Shown here piece by piece: positions 12,549-13,578 of a stretch of DNA of 13,578 bases. Origin of the DNA: Bacillota bacterium (lineage in GTDB: Bacteria > Bacillota > Clostridia > Lachnospirales > Bianqueaceae); the NCBI GenBank assembly GCA_017467985.1, contig JAFUJY010000204.1, positions 1-13,578 of the forward strand. The letters run 5' to 3'. A model generated the notes under the pieces. That model did not search any database. It saw nothing but the letters and a program-made list of their open reading frames with translations, and was not told the DNA's origin. The stretch's first letter is position 1. Each line of letters starts with the position of its first letter. Made by a program: the position numbers and the translations under genes.

Positions 12549-13578
12549 ATGGATAAGAAAAAGAAAATCAATAATGGTTTTGACGTGGCTCAGATTCTCC
12601 TGTTTATCCTGTGTATGGTGGCAGGCTTTGTCATCGGCCTCATGCTGATGATGCGTCCCACCGTTTCTGAAACGGAAAAGCGTAAGTTGACGGAGTTTCC
12701 GGAGTTTACGGTAGAAAGTTTTCTGGACGGCAGCTATTTTAGCCAGATTTCCACCTGGTATGCGGATACCTATCCCATGCGGGATGTGCTGATTCAAGGC
12801 AATCAGGCGGTGAAAAAATTATACGGAATTCAGACCAGTATGATTCTGGGTGATGATAACAAGCAGGCGGATGAAATTCCGGACATTTCCAACCTTTCTA
12901 AACCGGAGACATCCAAAGAAGAGTCATCGGTAGTAGAAGAATCCTCTAAAGAAGAATCTTCCAAGGAAGAAAGTTCTGTGGAGGAATCATCAGTAGAAGA
13001 ATCTTCAATCGAAGAGTCCTCTGTGGAAGAATCCTCTGAAGAAGAAAGCAAGGCACCGCCGGTGATTCCGGATGATCCTGCAGCCGTTCAGGAAGAAATT
13101 CAGCATCAGATTGTAGACGGTCTGTATGTGCAGGGAGATGCAGCATATTCCAGATATTTCTTTTATCTGGACCTGGCCAACCGTTATGCGGAAATCATGA
13201 GCCGTACCGCCCAGATGTTAGAGGGCAAGACAACGGTTTATAATATTCTGGTACCGGACAGCACTCAGATTATGCTGGATGAAGCCACAATTCATAAGCT
13301 GGGCGGCAGCAGCGAAGGACAGTCCATTGCATATCATTATGCAATGATGGATCCGCTGGTGCAGACCATTGACACCTTTAATACTTTGTATGAGCATCGG
13401 GATGATTATATTTATTTCAGAACAGACCATCATTGGACTCAATTAGGAGCCTATTATATCTATCGTAACTTTATGGAAGCCAAGGGACTTGTTCCCTATG
13501 AGATTTCCTCTTACGAGTCGGCAGATTATGGTCAGTTCCTGGGAACTTACTATGATGCTTGTGTTTCAGATGCCATGC
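12549..13578 (+). CDS. DHHW family membrane-anchored protein, 3' truncated
   Basis: The gene starts at ATG 12549 with AAGGAGGG (12535-12542) 6 nt upstream, and the frame stays open to the end of the window; 343 full codons are visible. Residues 1-12 are basic and cytoplasmic, about 14-36 form one membrane-spanning helix, and the remainder should lie outside the cell. Residues 40-105 resemble the N-terminal part of DHHW/AlgJ proteins (SETEKRKLTEFPEF, WYADTYPMRD). Residues 123-167 are a Glu/Ser pentapeptide-repeat insert. The AlgX/AlgJ SGNH-like domain follows: ILVPDSTQIM near 233-242, and the signature TDHHWTQLGAYY with D293, H294, H295 and W296. Such proteins act with an MBOAT partner to put acetyl groups on exopolysaccharide or wall polymers. 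The polymer is unknown. Confidence 0.9.
   Translation, partial: MDKKKKINNGFDVAQILLFILCMVAGFVIGLMLMMRPTVSETEKRKLTEFPEFTVESFLDGSYFSQISTWYADTYPMRDVLIQGNQAVKKLYGIQTSMILGDDNKQADEIPDISNLSKPETSKEESSVVEESSKEESSKEESSVEESSVEESSIEESSVEESSEEESKAPPVIPDDPAAVQEEIQHQIVDGLYVQGDAAYSRYFFYLDLANRYAEIMSRTAQMLEGKTTVYNILVPDSTQIMLDEATIHKLGGSSEGQSIAYHYAMMDPLVQTIDTFNTLYEHRDDYIYFRTDHHWTQLGAYYIYRNFMEAKGLVPYEISSYESADYGQFLGTYYDACVSDAM
12915..13049 (+). repeat. Tandem 15-bp repeat encoding xEESS pentapeptides
   Basis: Eight copies of (K/V/I)EESS plus a closing EEES occupy residues 123-167 of the DHHW protein, with one extra Val after the first copy. Codons vary between copies (TCC/TCT/TCA/TCG/AGT for Ser, GAA/GAG for Glu), so the peptide rather than the DNA seems to be conserved. 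The stretch is strongly acidic and probably an extended stalk between the membrane anchor and the catalytic domain. Confidence 0.9.

Noticed and set aside
12915..13049. Tandem 15-bp repeats considered as a CRISPR or intergenic repeat array
   Set aside because: The repeats are in frame, vary at synonymous sites, have no spacers, and encode a regular peptide.
12830..13051. Minus-strand ORF encoding a Ser/Asp-rich repetitive peptide
   Set aside because: It is the antisense of the Glu/Ser repeat in the DHHW gene; it has no ribosome binding site or family resemblance.

Overview
The window looks like a chromosomal segment of a spore-forming member of the Bacillota, most likely class Clostridia and perhaps Lachnospiraceae-like. 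The evidence is the Gram-positive order yggS-sepF-ylmH-lspA-rluD, strong AGGAGG-type ribosome binding sites, a cotJ spore-coat operon, and mid-range base composition without abrupt shifts. The taxonomic placement is an inference; no rRNA or other marker gene is present.

Region 1 (1-4255, + strand) is a tightly packed housekeeping run: the 3' part of yggS (PLP homeostasis), sepF (Z-ring anchoring), ylmH (S4-domain RNA-binding protein), lspA (signal peptidase II), rluD (23S pseudouridine synthase) and a Sir2-type NAD-dependent deacylase, closed by a strong intrinsic terminator. Gaps are 2-28 nt, or the genes overlap. The usual ylmG and divIVA are absent between sepF and lspA.

Region 2 (4254-6262, - strand) is a two-gene operon with its own near-consensus sigma-A promoter: a GNAT acetyltransferase followed 5 nt later by a T4 Rnl1-type RNA ligase that keeps all nucleotidyltransferase motifs and carries an extra N-terminal region. 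It is the least ordinary gene pair here. Region 3 (6285-7552, - strand) is cotJA-cotJB-cotJC, encoding spore-coat proteins and a manganese catalase, with a sigma-K/sigma-E-like promoter and a terminator.

Region 4 (7560-10571, + strand) starts from a sigma-A promoter lying back to back with the cotJ promoter. It encodes a compact cytoplasmic GH78-like (alpha-L-rhamnosidase-type) glycosidase and a DHA3/Mef-like MFS efflux pump. The 139-nt gap between them holds a well-placed 12-codon, cysteine-rich leader ORF and several mutually exclusive hairpins, one of which can cover the pump's ribosome binding site. This is the best candidate for an undescribed regulatory element in the window.

Region 5 (10531-13578) has a divergent peptide deformylase-like gene (- strand) converging on the MFS gene through a shared 41-bp palindromic terminator. 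Divergently from it, two facing TTGTCA/TATAAT promoters precede an AlgI-type MBOAT acyltransferase and a DHHW-family membrane-anchored protein with a Glu/Ser pentapeptide-repeat stalk. The MBOAT and DHHW proteins are probably an extracellular glycan O-acetylation pair. The DHHW gene runs off the end of the window.

There is no gene-free stretch above 300 bases. No tRNA, rRNA, CRISPR array, insertion sequence, attachment site or replication origin was seen.
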